Assembly (NCBI GenBank): GCA_020425085.1
Contig: JAGQRW010000007.1
Location: forward strand, 620,001-684,000
Direction of reading: 5' to 3'
Origin: Paracoccaceae bacterium
GTDB lineage: Bacteria; Pseudomonadota; Alphaproteobacteria; Rhodobacterales; Rhodobacteraceae
DNA length: 64,000 nucleotides
The notes under the pieces were generated by a model. That model was not told the origin of the DNA, searched no databases, and saw nothing but the letters and a program-made list of their open reading frames with translations. The number at the start of each line of letters is the position of its first letter. Within the stretch, counting starts at the first letter, position 1. Below, in pieces: positions 35,066-43,517 of this stretch. The position numbers and the translations under genes were made by a program.

Positions 35066-35530
35066 ATGATCACCATAGAGGAACTCAAGGCGATGGCCGG
35101 ACAGGATGCGGGCCATTCAGAGTGGATGAAGATCGACCAGGATCGCATCAATAAATTCGCGGAAGTAACTGAAGATTATCAGTTTATTCATATCGATCAC
35201 AAGCGGGCAGCAGCCGAAACGCCGTTCGGCAGCACCATCGCGCATGGATTTCTGACGCTATCGCTTCTGAGCTACCTTAACAAGGAAGTGCTGCCGGAGC
35301 TGAAGAACAAGATAATGACCTTCAACTATGGTCTGAACAAGGTGCGGTTTTTGAACCCGGTCAAGGTTGGATCGCGCATCCGCTCCAAGGTTGAACTGCA
35401 ATCGGTCGAGGACAAACCGGGCGGACGCTATCTGTGCCAATACCGCGCCACGGTCGAGATCGAGGGTGAGGAAACACCGGCGCTGATCGCGGAACAACTG
35501 GCGATGCATGTGATCCGAGAGGATGGATAA
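35066..35530 (+). CDS. MaoC-like (hot-dog fold) enoyl-CoA hydratase, NodN type
   Basis: A 154-residue hot-dog protein: EDYQFIHIDHKRAAAE and FGSTIAHGFLTLSLLSYL, the MaoC/NodN-type active segment with His/Asp candidates, though the classic GDxNPxH is changed to EDYQFIH. It would hydrate a 2-enoyl-CoA or a related thioester. It sits three bases after the SDR gene. The 104 bases after it hold a perfect palindrome and no gene. Confidence 0.88.
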   Translation: MITIEELKAMAGQDAGHSEWMKIDQDRINKFAEVTEDYQFIHIDHKRAAAETPFGSTIAHGFLTLSLLSYLNKEVLPELKNKIMTFNYGLNKVRFLNPVKVGSRIRSKVELQSVEDKPGGRYLCQYRATVEIEGEETPALIAEQLAMHVIREDG

Positions 35531-35585
35531 CCTTGATATGGATAACGCGAAAAGCATTAGTTTATCATGATGTTGTTGGCATAAG

Positions 35586-35597
35586 CTGATTAATCAG
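35586..35597. promoter_or_regulatory. 12-bp perfect palindrome upstream of the second SDR gene
   Basis: CTGATTAATCAG lies in an AT-rich 104-base gap inside the plus-strand operon, 38 bases before the next ATG. It may mark an internal promoter with its own regulator; no factor can be named. Confidence 0.3.
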
Positions 35598-35634
35598 ATC
35601 AGGATTCAAAAGGCGGATTCACGAAAGGGACAAC

Positions 35635-36408
35635 ATGCGGTTTGATCACAAGACGGTCCTGATAAGCGGCGCTGCCGGTGGTTTTGGCAGCCGCATGGCC
35701 GAAAGGTTCGCCGATCTCGGCGCCAATCTGGTGCTGAGCGATCAGGACGCGCTGGCGTTGCAGGCGGTTGCCGACAGCCTTGAATGTGAAGTGGCGCTGC
35801 TTGCGGGCGATGTCACCGACCCGGAACATCACCACGAACTTGTCGATCTGGCGCAGGCGGAATTCGGGTCGCTGGATGTTGCGGTCAACAATGCCGGTAT
35901 CGTGCAGCCGATGCAGCGCCTGCCAGATACCGACCCGGAATTTGCCCGCCATCTGATCGAGGTCGACCTGATGGGTGTGATTTATGCCATGCAGGCGCAA
36001 CTGCCGGCAATGGCGACACGGTTCGAAGAAGAAGGTACGCCGGCGGCCATCGTCAACATCGCCTCGGCGGCAGGGCTGGTCGGCTCACCTTTCCTTGCCA
36101 CCTATGCGGCGGCCAAACATGGCGTGGTCGGGCTGACCCGTTCCGCCGCTGCCGAATACGGGCGCAAGGGGGTACGCATCAATGCCATCTGCCCGTCATT
36201 TGCCAATACCGCAATGTTGACCGATTATCTTGAAGCCTCGCCCAAGGGACGCGAGGCGGCAGAACATGCACTGACGCGAGGCATTCCCATGGCACGGGTC
36301 GGTCAGGTAGACGAGGTGGTGAACACGATTCTATTTGCCGCCTGGGATGGAAATTCATTTATGACCGGGGAAACCCTGTCCGTGGATGGCGGGCTGGTGG
36401 CGGTTTGA
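35635..36408 (+). CDS. Short-chain dehydrogenase/reductase
   Basis: A 257-residue SDR: TVLISGAAGGFGSRMAERFA (cofactor), VAVNNAGIVQPM, catalytic NIASAAGLVGSPFLATYAAA with YAAAK, and C-terminal TGETLSVDGGLVAV. Probably a 3-hydroxyacyl-CoA or alcohol dehydrogenase of the pathway. Starts after an AT-rich gap with its own AAAGGGAC ribosome binding site and lies 19 bases ahead of the bifunctional gene. Confidence 0.92.
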   Translation: MRFDHKTVLISGAAGGFGSRMAERFADLGANLVLSDQDALALQAVADSLECEVALLAGDVTDPEHHHELVDLAQAEFGSLDVAVNNAGIVQPMQRLPDTDPEFARHLIEVDLMGVIYAMQAQLPAMATRFEEEGTPAAIVNIASAAGLVGSPFLATYAAAKHGVVGLTRSAAAEYGRKGVRINAICPSFANTAMLTDYLEASPKGREAAEHALTRGIPMARVGQVDEVVNTILFAAWDGNSFMTGETLSVDGGLVAV

Positions 36409-36427
36409 AACCAACAAGGAAAAAGAC

Positions 36428-38539
36428 ATGCAGATCACGGATAAAGTTAGCCTGAGCGTTCAGGACGGTATTGGCTATGTGACGATAGACAACCCGCCGG
36501 TCAACGCACTGGGGCAGGCGGTGCGCCAGGGCATCGTCGGCGGTATTCAGGCGGCGGAACGTGACCCCGAGGTAAGGATCGTGGTGATCCGCGCCGAAGG
36601 CCGGACCTTTCCCGCCGGGGCCGACATAACCGAATTTGGCAAGACCCCGCTTGAGCCGTTCCTGCCGGATGTCTGCCAGACGATCGAGGATTGTTTCAAG
36701 CCGGTAATTGCGGCGGTTCACGGCACCGCCCTTGGAGGCGGCTTTGAAATCGCGCTGTCGGCGCATTACCGCATTGCCGATGCGCGTGCCAAACTGGGCC
36801 TGCCAGAAATCAATCTTGGCCTTTTGCCCGGCGCCAGCGGCACCCAGCGGATGCCGCGGATTACCGGTGCCGCTCCGGCGCTTGACCTGATGCTGACCGG
36901 TGCACCGATCAGTGCCGCCAAGGCCATGGAAATCGGCGTGATTGATGAAATCGCCGAAGGGGAACTCGACGACGCCGCTACTGCCTATGCCAGAGATTTG
37001 CTGGCAAGGGGGGCACCAAGACGCCCAACCTCGGAACGGGCTGAAGGGTTTGCCGACATGGCCGCCTATGACGCCGAAATTGCCAGCCGTCGCGCCAAGC
37101 TGGAGAAAACCGCCAAGGGCCAGCTTTCGCCTTTTGCCATCGTTGATTGTGTCGAAGCGGCGGCAAAACTGCCGTTTGCCGAAGGCATGAAAAAGGAACG
37201 CGCAGCGTTCATGGAATGTCTTGCCTCGGATCAGTCCAAAGGCATGATCCATGCGTTTTTCGCTGAACGCCAGACCGCCAAGATCCCCGAAGCGGCCGAG
37301 GCCACCCCGCGCCCGCTTGATAAACTGGCAGTGATTGGCGGCGGCACCATGGGCGCGGGCATTGCCGTTGCCATCATGGATGCGGGCCTGCCCGTGGTGA
37401 TGATCGAGCGCGATCAGGAAAGCCTGGACCGGGGCCGCGCCAATGTCGAAAAGGTCTATGCGCGCAACGTGGCCAAGGGCCGCATCACTCAGGCCAACAT
37501 GGACAACATCATGGGGCGCTATTCCGGTTCCACCGATTACGGGGTGCTGGCAGATGTCGATCTGGTGATCGAAGCGGTGTTCGAGGAAATGGGCGTGAAA
37601 AAGGCGGTGTTCGCCCAGCTTGACACCGCGATGAAGCCGGGGGCGGTGATTGCCACCAACACCTCATACCTTGATATTGATGAAATCGCCGCCAGCATCT
37701 CGCGCCCCGAGGACGTCATCGGGCTGCATTTCTTTTCGCCCGCCAACATCATGAAACTGCTGGAAATCGTGGTGCCCGCCAAGGTCACCGCCGAAGTGGT
37801 GGTGACGGCGTTCGAACTGGCGCGGCGGTTGCGGAAAATTCCGGTCAGGGCCGGGGTTTGCGACGGCTTCATCGGCAACCGCATTCTGGCGGTTTATCGC
37901 ACCGCCGCCGATCACATGATGGAAGACGGCGCCAGCCCCTATGAGATCGACGCCGCGATCCGCGAATTCGGCTATCCGATGGGGCCGTATCAGGTCAGCG
38001 ATCTGGCAGGCGGCGATATCGGCTGGGCCACGCGCAAGCGCAAGGCCGCCACGCGCGACCCGAACGCGCGTTATGTGGAGATCGCCGACCGGATCTGCGA
38101 AAACGGCTGGTTCGGGCAAAAGACCGAGCGCGGTTATTACATCTATGCCGACGGGTCGCGCGACGGTCAGGAAGACCCGGCAGTTCTGAAGATCATCGAG
38201 GATGAGCGCGCGCGAAAGGGCATAACGCCCCGCAGCTTTACCACCGAGGAAATCCAGAACCGTTATTTTTCCGCCATGGTGAATGAAGGCTGCAATGTGC
38301 TGGCCGAAGGCATCGCACTGCGTCCGCTCGATATCGACGTGACGCTGCTTTATGGCTATGGCTTTCCGCGCTGGCGCGGCGGGCCGATGAAATGGGCCGA
38401 CATGCAGGGGCTTGATGTGATCCTGAACCGGATCCGCGAATACGCCAAGGAAGACGCGCTGTTCTGGCGGCCCTCACCCGTGTTGGTGAAGTTGGTGGAT
38501 GAGGGGCGCAATTTCGACGACCTGAACAAGGGGAAATAG
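36428..38539 (+). CDS. Bifunctional enoyl-CoA hydratase / 3-hydroxyacyl-CoA dehydrogenase
   Basis: A 703-residue FadJ/FadB-alpha-like protein. Residues 1-190 are a crotonase domain (HGTALGGGFEIALSAHYRIA for the oxyanion hole, GLPEINLGLLPGASGTQRMP with the catalytic Glu region). From about 300 an NAD-binding 3-hydroxyacyl-CoA dehydrogenase domain begins (LAVIGGGTMGAGIAVAIMDA; IGLHFFSPANIMKLLEIV), followed by two C-terminal helical domains. It carries out the second and third steps of beta-oxidation. The ATG at 36428 is behind AAGGAA. It resembles PimF-type proteins of dicarboxylate degradation. A one-base gap separates it from the next gene. Confidence 0.94.
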   Translation: MQITDKVSLSVQDGIGYVTIDNPPVNALGQAVRQGIVGGIQAAERDPEVRIVVIRAEGRTFPAGADITEFGKTPLEPFLPDVCQTIEDCFKPVIAAVHGTALGGGFEIALSAHYRIADARAKLGLPEINLGLLPGASGTQRMPRITGAAPALDLMLTGAPISAAKAMEIGVIDEIAEGELDDAATAYARDLLARGAPRRPTSERAEGFADMAAYDAEIASRRAKLEKTAKGQLSPFAIVDCVEAAAKLPFAEGMKKERAAFMECLASDQSKGMIHAFFAERQTAKIPEAAEATPRPLDKLAVIGGGTMGAGIAVAIMDAGLPVVMIERDQESLDRGRANVEKVYARNVAKGRITQANMDNIMGRYSGSTDYGVLADVDLVIEAVFEEMGVKKAVFAQLDTAMKPGAVIATNTSYLDIDEIAASISRPEDVIGLHFFSPANIMKLLEIVVPAKVTAEVVVTAFELARRLRKIPVRAGVCDGFIGNRILAVYRTAADHMMEDGASPYEIDAAIREFGYPMGPYQVSDLAGGDIGWATRKRKAATRDPNARYVEIADRICENGWFGQKTERGYYIYADGSRDGQEDPAVLKIIEDERARKGITPRSFTTEEIQNRYFSAMVNEGCNVLAEGIALRPLDIDVTLLYGYGFPRWRGGPMKWADMQGLDVILNRIREYAKEDALFWRPSPVLVKLVDEGRNFDDLNKGK

Positions 38540-38540
38540 C

Positions 38541-39737
38541 ATGGACCTGAATTATTCGGCCAAGGAATTGGCGTTTCAGGCCGAGTTGCGCCAATGGCTG
38601 GCGGAAAACCTGCCGGCTGAACTGGCGCACAAGGTCAAACATGAACAGAACCTGACCAAGGCCGATATGCAGGGTTGGCACGATACGCTGAATTCACGCG
38701 GCTGGCTGGCCAACCACTGGCCCGAGGAATACGGCGGCACCGGCTGGACGCCGATCGAGCGGCATATCTTTGAAGAAGAATGTTGTCTGGCCTATGCGCC
38801 GCGCATTGTGCCATTTGGCCTGTCGATGCTGGGTCCGGTATTGATCAAATACGGCAATGCGGCGCAAAAGGCGCATTGGCTGCCGCGCATTCTGGACGGG
38901 TCCGACTGGTGGTGCCAGGGCTATTCCGAACCGGGCGCAGGATCGGACCTGGCCAGCCTCAAATGCCGTGCGGTGCGCGATGGCGATCATTACATGGTCA
39001 ACGGCCAGAAGACATGGACCACGCTTGGGCAATACGCCAACATGATCTTCATGCTGGTGCGCACTTCGAACGAGGGTAAGCCGCAGGAGGGAATTTCGTT
39101 CCTGCTGATCGACATGAACACCCCCGGCGTCGAGCTTCGGCCGATCCACCTGCTGGAAGGCACACATGAGGTCAACGAGGTGTTCTTTACCGATGTCAAG
39201 GTACCGGTTGAGAACCTGGTCGGCGAGGAAAACAAGGGCTGGACCTATGCCAAGTACCTCCTGACCTATGAGCGTACCAATATTGCCGGCATCGGTTTTT
39301 CCATGGTCGGCCTTGCCGAACTGAAGGAAATCGCCGCCAAGACCAGGCGGGCGGGCCGCGCGCTGGATCAGGATCCGCTGTTTGCCGCAAGGATGGCGCG
39401 GGCCGAGATTGATCTGGAAAACGCCAAGATCACCAATCTGCGCGTGGTAAGCGCCGCCGCTGGCGGTGGCGCGCCGGGGGCCGAAAGTTCGATGCTGAAA
39501 ATCAAGGGAACCGAGATCAGGCAGGAGCTTGACAGCCTCAAGCGTCAGGCGGTCGGGCGGTATGCCGTACCGTTTGTACCAGAGGCCTTTGAGCCGGGGT
39601 TCAATGGCCCCTATGTCGGCCCGGAACATGCGGCACCACTGGCCAGGCACTATTTCAACAACCGCAAGATCTCGATCTTTGGCGGTTCGAACGAAATTCA
39701 GAAGAACATCATCTCGAAGATGATTTTGGGGCTGTAG
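38541..39737 (+). CDS. Acyl-CoA dehydrogenase, pimeloyl-CoA dehydrogenase large-subunit (PimC) type
   Basis: A 398-residue flavoprotein. GYSEPGAGSDLASLKCRAVR and MVNGQKTWTTLGQYANMI are FAD/substrate segments; the C-terminus FGGSNEIQKNIISKMILGL is the family end motif. The pattern near the start (WLANHWPEEYGGTGWTPIER) matches what I recall of PimC-like enzymes, which pair with a smaller PimD-like subunit, here the next gene. Together they would desaturate a dicarboxylic or branched acyl-CoA. Assignment to the pim group is from memory, not a search. Confidence 0.9.
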   Translation: MDLNYSAKELAFQAELRQWLAENLPAELAHKVKHEQNLTKADMQGWHDTLNSRGWLANHWPEEYGGTGWTPIERHIFEEECCLAYAPRIVPFGLSMLGPVLIKYGNAAQKAHWLPRILDGSDWWCQGYSEPGAGSDLASLKCRAVRDGDHYMVNGQKTWTTLGQYANMIFMLVRTSNEGKPQEGISFLLIDMNTPGVELRPIHLLEGTHEVNEVFFTDVKVPVENLVGEENKGWTYAKYLLTYERTNIAGIGFSMVGLAELKEIAAKTRRAGRALDQDPLFAARMARAEIDLENAKITNLRVVSAAAGGGAPGAESSMLKIKGTEIRQELDSLKRQAVGRYAVPFVPEAFEPGFNGPYVGPEHAAPLARHYFNNRKISIFGGSNEIQKNIISKMILGL

Positions 39738-39740
39738 GTC

Positions 39741-40904
39741 ATGGATTTCAAACATACCGAAGAACGCCAGATGCTGGCCGATACCCTGACGCGCTATGTG
39801 ATGCAGGATTATCCGTTGGCGGCGAGACTGAAGGCCGCAGCATCCCAAACCGGCTATGACGCGGCAAAATACGCCGAACTGGCGGAACTCGGGGTGATCT
39901 CTGCCCTGTTTGGCGAGGATTTCGGCGGTTTCGGCGGTGGTGGCTTTGATCTGGCCGTGGTGTTCGAGGCGATCGGCCGGGGCCTGATACTGGAACCCTT
40001 GCTGCAATCGGCGGTGCTGGCGGGGGGGGTTCTGGCCGAGGCCGGCTCGCCCGAACAGCAAACGCGGCTTGAACAGGTGATCAGTGGCGAAACCACGGCG
40101 TCGCTGGCGCATTTCGAGGCGAATGACGGCGGCGAAACCGAATGGATCGAATCCCGTGCGGTGCAATCCACCACCGGCTGGCAGTTGAACGGGGCCAAGG
40201 CGGTGGTGCGCAATGCCGCTACCGCCGATTTTCTGGTGGTGTCGGCGCGGAGCAAGGGCAAGATCGGGGATGCAGATGGAATTTCCCTGTTTCTGGTGCC
40301 AAGGGAAACCACGGGTCTTGGCTTGCGGGATTATCAGACCATCGACGGCGGTCGCGCCGCCGAGGTGACGTTTGAGGATGTGAAACTGCCGCTTGATGCG
40401 CTGATCGGGGTCGATGGCAAGGCGACCGGCGTGTTGCGTGAGGTGCTCGGGCGGGGTTTGTTGTGCCTTTCGGCCGAGGCTTTGGGGATCATGGATGTGA
40501 TCAAGGACATGACCATCGAATACCTTCAGACCCGCAACCAGTTCGGCATGCCGATCGGCAAGTTTCAGGCGCTGCAACATCGCATGGCGGAAATGCTGCT
40601 GGAGGTGGAACAGGCACGTTCCGCAGTGATCCGGGCGGCGTTTCATCTGGATCGGCGGGGGCTTGCGCGCGAACGCGCGCTGTCGGCCGCCAAGGTGACG
40701 ATAGGGCGGGTGGGTACGCTGGTGGCCGAGGAAGCGATCCAGTTGCATGGCGGCATCGGCATGACCTGGGAACATGCGCTGGGGCATTACGCCAAGCGGC
40801 TGGTGATGATCGGGCATCAACTGGGGGATGAGGATTTTCATCTGTCGCGGTTCATCCGGCTGGGCCGGGAAGAAGCCGAAGAAGCGACGGGAGCAGAAGC
40901 TTGA
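39741..40904 (+). CDS. Acyl-CoA dehydrogenase, pimeloyl-CoA dehydrogenase small-subunit (PimD) type
   Basis: A 387-residue acyl-CoA dehydrogenase family protein: MDFKHTEERQMLADTLTRYV, LFGEDFGGFGGGGFDLAVVF, and the C-terminal HGGIGMTWEHALGHYAKRLV. It is more divergent in the FAD and substrate loops than its neighbour, as expected for the partner subunit of a heteromeric dehydrogenase. It begins three bases after the large subunit gene and overlaps the next gene by four. Confidence 0.9.
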   Translation: MDFKHTEERQMLADTLTRYVMQDYPLAARLKAAASQTGYDAAKYAELAELGVISALFGEDFGGFGGGGFDLAVVFEAIGRGLILEPLLQSAVLAGGVLAEAGSPEQQTRLEQVISGETTASLAHFEANDGGETEWIESRAVQSTTGWQLNGAKAVVRNAATADFLVVSARSKGKIGDADGISLFLVPRETTGLGLRDYQTIDGGRAAEVTFEDVKLPLDALIGVDGKATGVLREVLGRGLLCLSAEALGIMDVIKDMTIEYLQTRNQFGMPIGKFQALQHRMAEMLLEVEQARSAVIRAAFHLDRRGLARERALSAAKVTIGRVGTLVAEEAIQLHGGIGMTWEHALGHYAKRLVMIGHQLGDEDFHLSRFIRLGREEAEEATGAEA

Positions 40905-41692
40905 GCCAGGCAGTACTGATCCGCCGTCATGGCCCGGTGATGGTGATCATCAACAATAATCCAGCTGCGCGCAACGCGCTGAGCCTTGCGTTTTATCAAG
41001 GTTTCATGGCGGCGCTGCGACAGGCGGCGGCTGATGGTTCGGTGGCGGCGGTGGTTCTGACCGGGGCCGAAGGGTTCTTTTGCGCAGGCGGTGATCTGAA
41101 CGTTCTGATCAAGCGGCGCGAGATGAGCATGGATGCAAGGATCGAGGCGATTGATGCGCTGCACCAGATGATCCGGGCCATTGGTGACTGCCCCAAGCCG
41201 GTTATCGCCGCGGTCGAGGGTGGTGCGGCGGGTGCCGGTGCCTCATTGGCGCTGGCATCTGATCTGGTGGTGGCGGCCGAGGATGCGTATTTCGCGGTTT
41301 CCTACCTCAGGGTCGGGTTGACGCCGGATGGCGGGGCCACGGCGTTTCTGTCGGAATTCGCGCCAAGGCAACTAATGAACGAGATCGTGATGTTCGGCGA
41401 CAAGATACCGGTCGAGCGGTTGCATCAACTGGGCGCGATCAACCGGCTGACCGCCAAGGGCGGGGCCGAGGCCGAGGCGCTGGCGCTGGGCGAGCGGCTG
41501 AATCAGGTTGGTCCGGCGGCGTTGACGGCGGCGAAACGGCTGGTGAATTCGGCGCGCATCAACCGGTTGGATCAGCAGCTTGATGCCGAGGCAGTGGCCA
41601 TGGCCGAAGCACAGGGTGGTGCTGAATCCGGCGAAGGGATTGCGGCCTTTCTGGCCAAGCGCAAGGCTGATTTCACCCGCTTCAGGGGCTGA
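40901..41692 (+). CDS. Enoyl-CoA hydratase/isomerase, PaaG-like
   Basis: A 263-residue crotonase: oxyanion segments GFFCAGGDLNVL and EGGAAGAGASLALASDLVVA, and the catalytic loop YLRVGLTPDGGATAFLSEFA. The single Asp in GLTPDGG, in place of a Glu, is the pattern of PaaG-type isomerases and alternative oxepin-CoA hydrolases, so double-bond isomerisation is more likely than plain hydration. Its start overlaps the PimD-like gene (TTGA region), and it is the last gene of the plus-strand arm. Confidence 0.9.
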   Translation: MSQAVLIRRHGPVMVIINNNPAARNALSLAFYQGFMAALRQAAADGSVAAVVLTGAEGFFCAGGDLNVLIKRREMSMDARIEAIDALHQMIRAIGDCPKPVIAAVEGGAAGAGASLALASDLVVAAEDAYFAVSYLRVGLTPDGGATAFLSEFAPRQLMNEIVMFGDKIPVERLHQLGAINRLTAKGGAEAEALALGERLNQVGPAALTAAKRLVNSARINRLDQQLDAEAVAMAEAQGGAESGEGIAAFLAKRKADFTRFRG

Positions 41693-41712
41693 TCCGCCCG
41701 CTATGCGGACGG

Positions 41713-41760
41713 GCGAGGGCGCTGCCCTCGCGCTCCCGGGATATTTTTCCGATAAGAAGG
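41713..41760 (-). repeat. Dispersed intergenic repeat, copy D (inverted, diverged)
   Basis: Read on the minus strand: CTTCTTATCGGAAAAATAT as core, then CCCGGGAGC and a perfect hairpin GCGAGGGC/GCCCTCGC with a 3-base loop. Same order of parts as copies A-C with lower identity. It lies just after the PaaG-like gene. Confidence 0.5.
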
Positions 41761-41798
41761 GTGGGCGGGTGCGCATGGCCGGAATGGCGGTGCAATAA

Positions 41799-41832
41799 AA
41801 AACGGCGACACAGGGAGGGGTGCCGCCGTTTT
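41799..41832. terminator. Bidirectional terminator between the catabolic arm and the TupBC-like operon
   Basis: Stem AAAACGGCG/CGCCGTTTT with a 16-base loop. On the minus strand it continues into a six-T run, on the plus strand into TTTTCTG. It lies 106 bases after the plus-strand stop and 173 bases after the minus-strand stop. The gap 41833-42005 shows nothing else clear. Confidence 0.7.
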
Positions 41833-42005
41833 CTGCATGGAAATCCGGAGGGAGGGCCGGTTTCCAGTTCCGCGCCAAGGGATTGAACCGTTGGCCGTTT
41901 CTGTGGTCCTATTTAGCGATTGCGATGAAATGGACAATCCGGATTTTGGGTATTTCCGCTATGTGCTTTTTGCATGGCTGAAACTGGCGGTGCAATGGGG
42001 CGCTG

Positions 42006-42713
42006 TTATCGTTCACCGTCCAGAAATCTTTGTGCCGCGTTGCTGGCGGGTTGGTGAAAGAAGCTGGCGGTGTCGGCCTGTTCCAGAAGCCTGCCTTCGG
42101 AAAAGAACAGGATCTCGGCAGCAAGGCGGCGGGCCTGGGCGATGTCATGGGTGGATATCAGGATCTTGGTGCCGCCTTCGGAAATATGTCTGAGGCTTTG
42201 TTCAAGTTCGGCGGTGGTGGCGGGATCAAGATTGGCCGATGGCTCATCAAGCAGGATAACATCCGGCCTGGTGACGATGGCGCGGGCAAGGTCAAGGCGT
42301 TTTCGTTCGCCGCCGGACAGGGCGGCGGCGGGTTTGGCCGGGTCGGTGTCGAGCCGTGCCTCGGCCAAAGCAGCGGCGATCCTGTCTGCGGCCCTGGCGC
42401 GGCTGACGCCACGGGCGATCAGCGGCAGTGCGATATTGCCCCGGACCGAACGGCGCAGAATCGGTGTTGCCTGAAACACGAAACCCCGGCTGGCGCGGGT
42501 CTTGCTGGCGGGTTGGCCGTTCCAGGTGATGCTGCCCTGATCCGGCACAAGCAAGCCGTGGGCCGCCGACAGGAACAGCGATTTGCCGGCCCCGTTCGGC
42601 CCCATCACCACGGTGATACCCGGCCGGTCGATCCTGAGTGAGATCGGGCCGAGCAGGATGCGGCCATCGGCGGCGATGGTTGCCGCGTCAAAGACCAGTT
42701 CGGGCGGGTTCAT
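42006..42713 (-). CDS. ABC transporter ATP-binding protein (TupC-like, tungstate/molybdate family)
   Basis: A 235-residue ATPase: Walker A MGPNGAGKSLFLSAA (Thr of GKST/S replaced: GKSL), signature ALSGGERKRLDLARA, Walker B VILLDEPSANLDPAT, H-loop ISTHD. It overlaps the permease gene by four bases. The pair resembles TupB/TupC, but the specificity is uncertain because no binding-protein gene accompanies them. Confidence 0.88.
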   Translation of the reverse strand: MNPPELVFDAATIAADGRILLGPISLRIDRPGITVVMGPNGAGKSLFLSAAHGLLVPDQGSITWNGQPASKTRASRGFVFQATPILRRSVRGNIALPLIARGVSRARAADRIAAALAEARLDTDPAKPAAALSGGERKRLDLARAIVTRPDVILLDEPSANLDPATTAELEQSLRHISEGGTKILISTHDIAQARRLAAEILFFSEGRLLEQADTASFFHQPASNAAQRFLDGER

Positions 42714-43408
42714 CTGGTCACCTCATAGCGGCGGCCAAATCGGGCCAGCAAGTGGATTGCGGCGTTGATGCTGATGGCGATCATGAGCAGGATCACCCCC
42801 AGTGCCAGCGCCAGTTCCAGATTGCCCTTGGAGGTTTCCAGCGCAATCGTCGTGGTCATCACCCTTGTCAGCCCGCTGATATTGCCGCCGACGATCAGGA
42901 CGGCGCCAACCTCGGCCAGGGCGCGGCCAAATCCGGCCAGTAGTGCGGTAACCACGCCGAAACGGGCATCCCAGACCAGGGTTTTCAGCATCAGCCAGTT
43001 GCCGGCATCAACCGATAAAAGCAAGAGATCGTATTCACGCCGCAACGGCAGTACCGCCTCGCGCGTCAGTGCGGTGATGATTGGTGTAATCAGGATGGTC
43101 TGGGCAATGATCATCGCCGAAGGTGTGAACAATAGCCCGAACATGCCAAGTGGCCCGGCGCGGGACAGCGACAGGTAGACCACAAGACCCACCACCACCG
43201 GCGGCAGCGCCATGAACGAGGTCGACAGTACCACCAGCACGCCGCGCAACGGAAACGACCAGATCGCCAGCGCCGCCCCCAGCGGGATGCCGATCAGCGC
43301 CGCCAGCATGGTTGCGGTCAGGCTGACGAACAGCGACAGGCTGACGATCTCGACCAGGGTGGCGTCGAAGGATGCGATCAGTCGCCAGGCTTCGGTCAAT
43401 GTTTCCAT
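42710..43408 (-). CDS. ABC transporter permease (TupB-like)
   Basis: A 232-residue permease of the MetI/BPD type with about five membrane segments and the inner-loop signature AGFGRALAEVGAVLIVGGNI (the EAA motif region). Starting at ATG 43408 behind CAGGGGG gives family length. TupB is the closest group I recognise. The promoter region is shared with the divergent mrp gene. Confidence 0.87.
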   Translation of the reverse strand: METLTEAWRLIASFDATLVEIVSLSLFVSLTATMLAALIGIPLGAALAIWSFPLRGVLVVLSTSFMALPPVVVGLVVYLSLSRAGPLGMFGLLFTPSAMIIAQTILITPIITALTREAVLPLRREYDLLLLSVDAGNWLMLKTLVWDARFGVVTALLAGFGRALAEVGAVLIVGGNISGLTRVMTTTIALETSKGNLELALALGVILLMIAISINAAIHLLARFGRRYEVTR

Positions 43409-43517
43409 GTTGCCCCCTGAGAAATCTGCGGTTCTGCCCTTGCCCTCGGTCGTGATTGGCACAATGTAGGGTACTGAGTCGATTAAGAACATTCGCATAT
43501 AAAAGGAGCGCGTCGAT

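Noticed and set aside
38694-40841. Long open frame (715 codons) on the minus strand
   Set aside because: It lies antisense to two clear acyl-CoA dehydrogenase genes, has no family features and a composition rich in His, Gln and Arg, as expected from the opposite strand of GC-rich genes.
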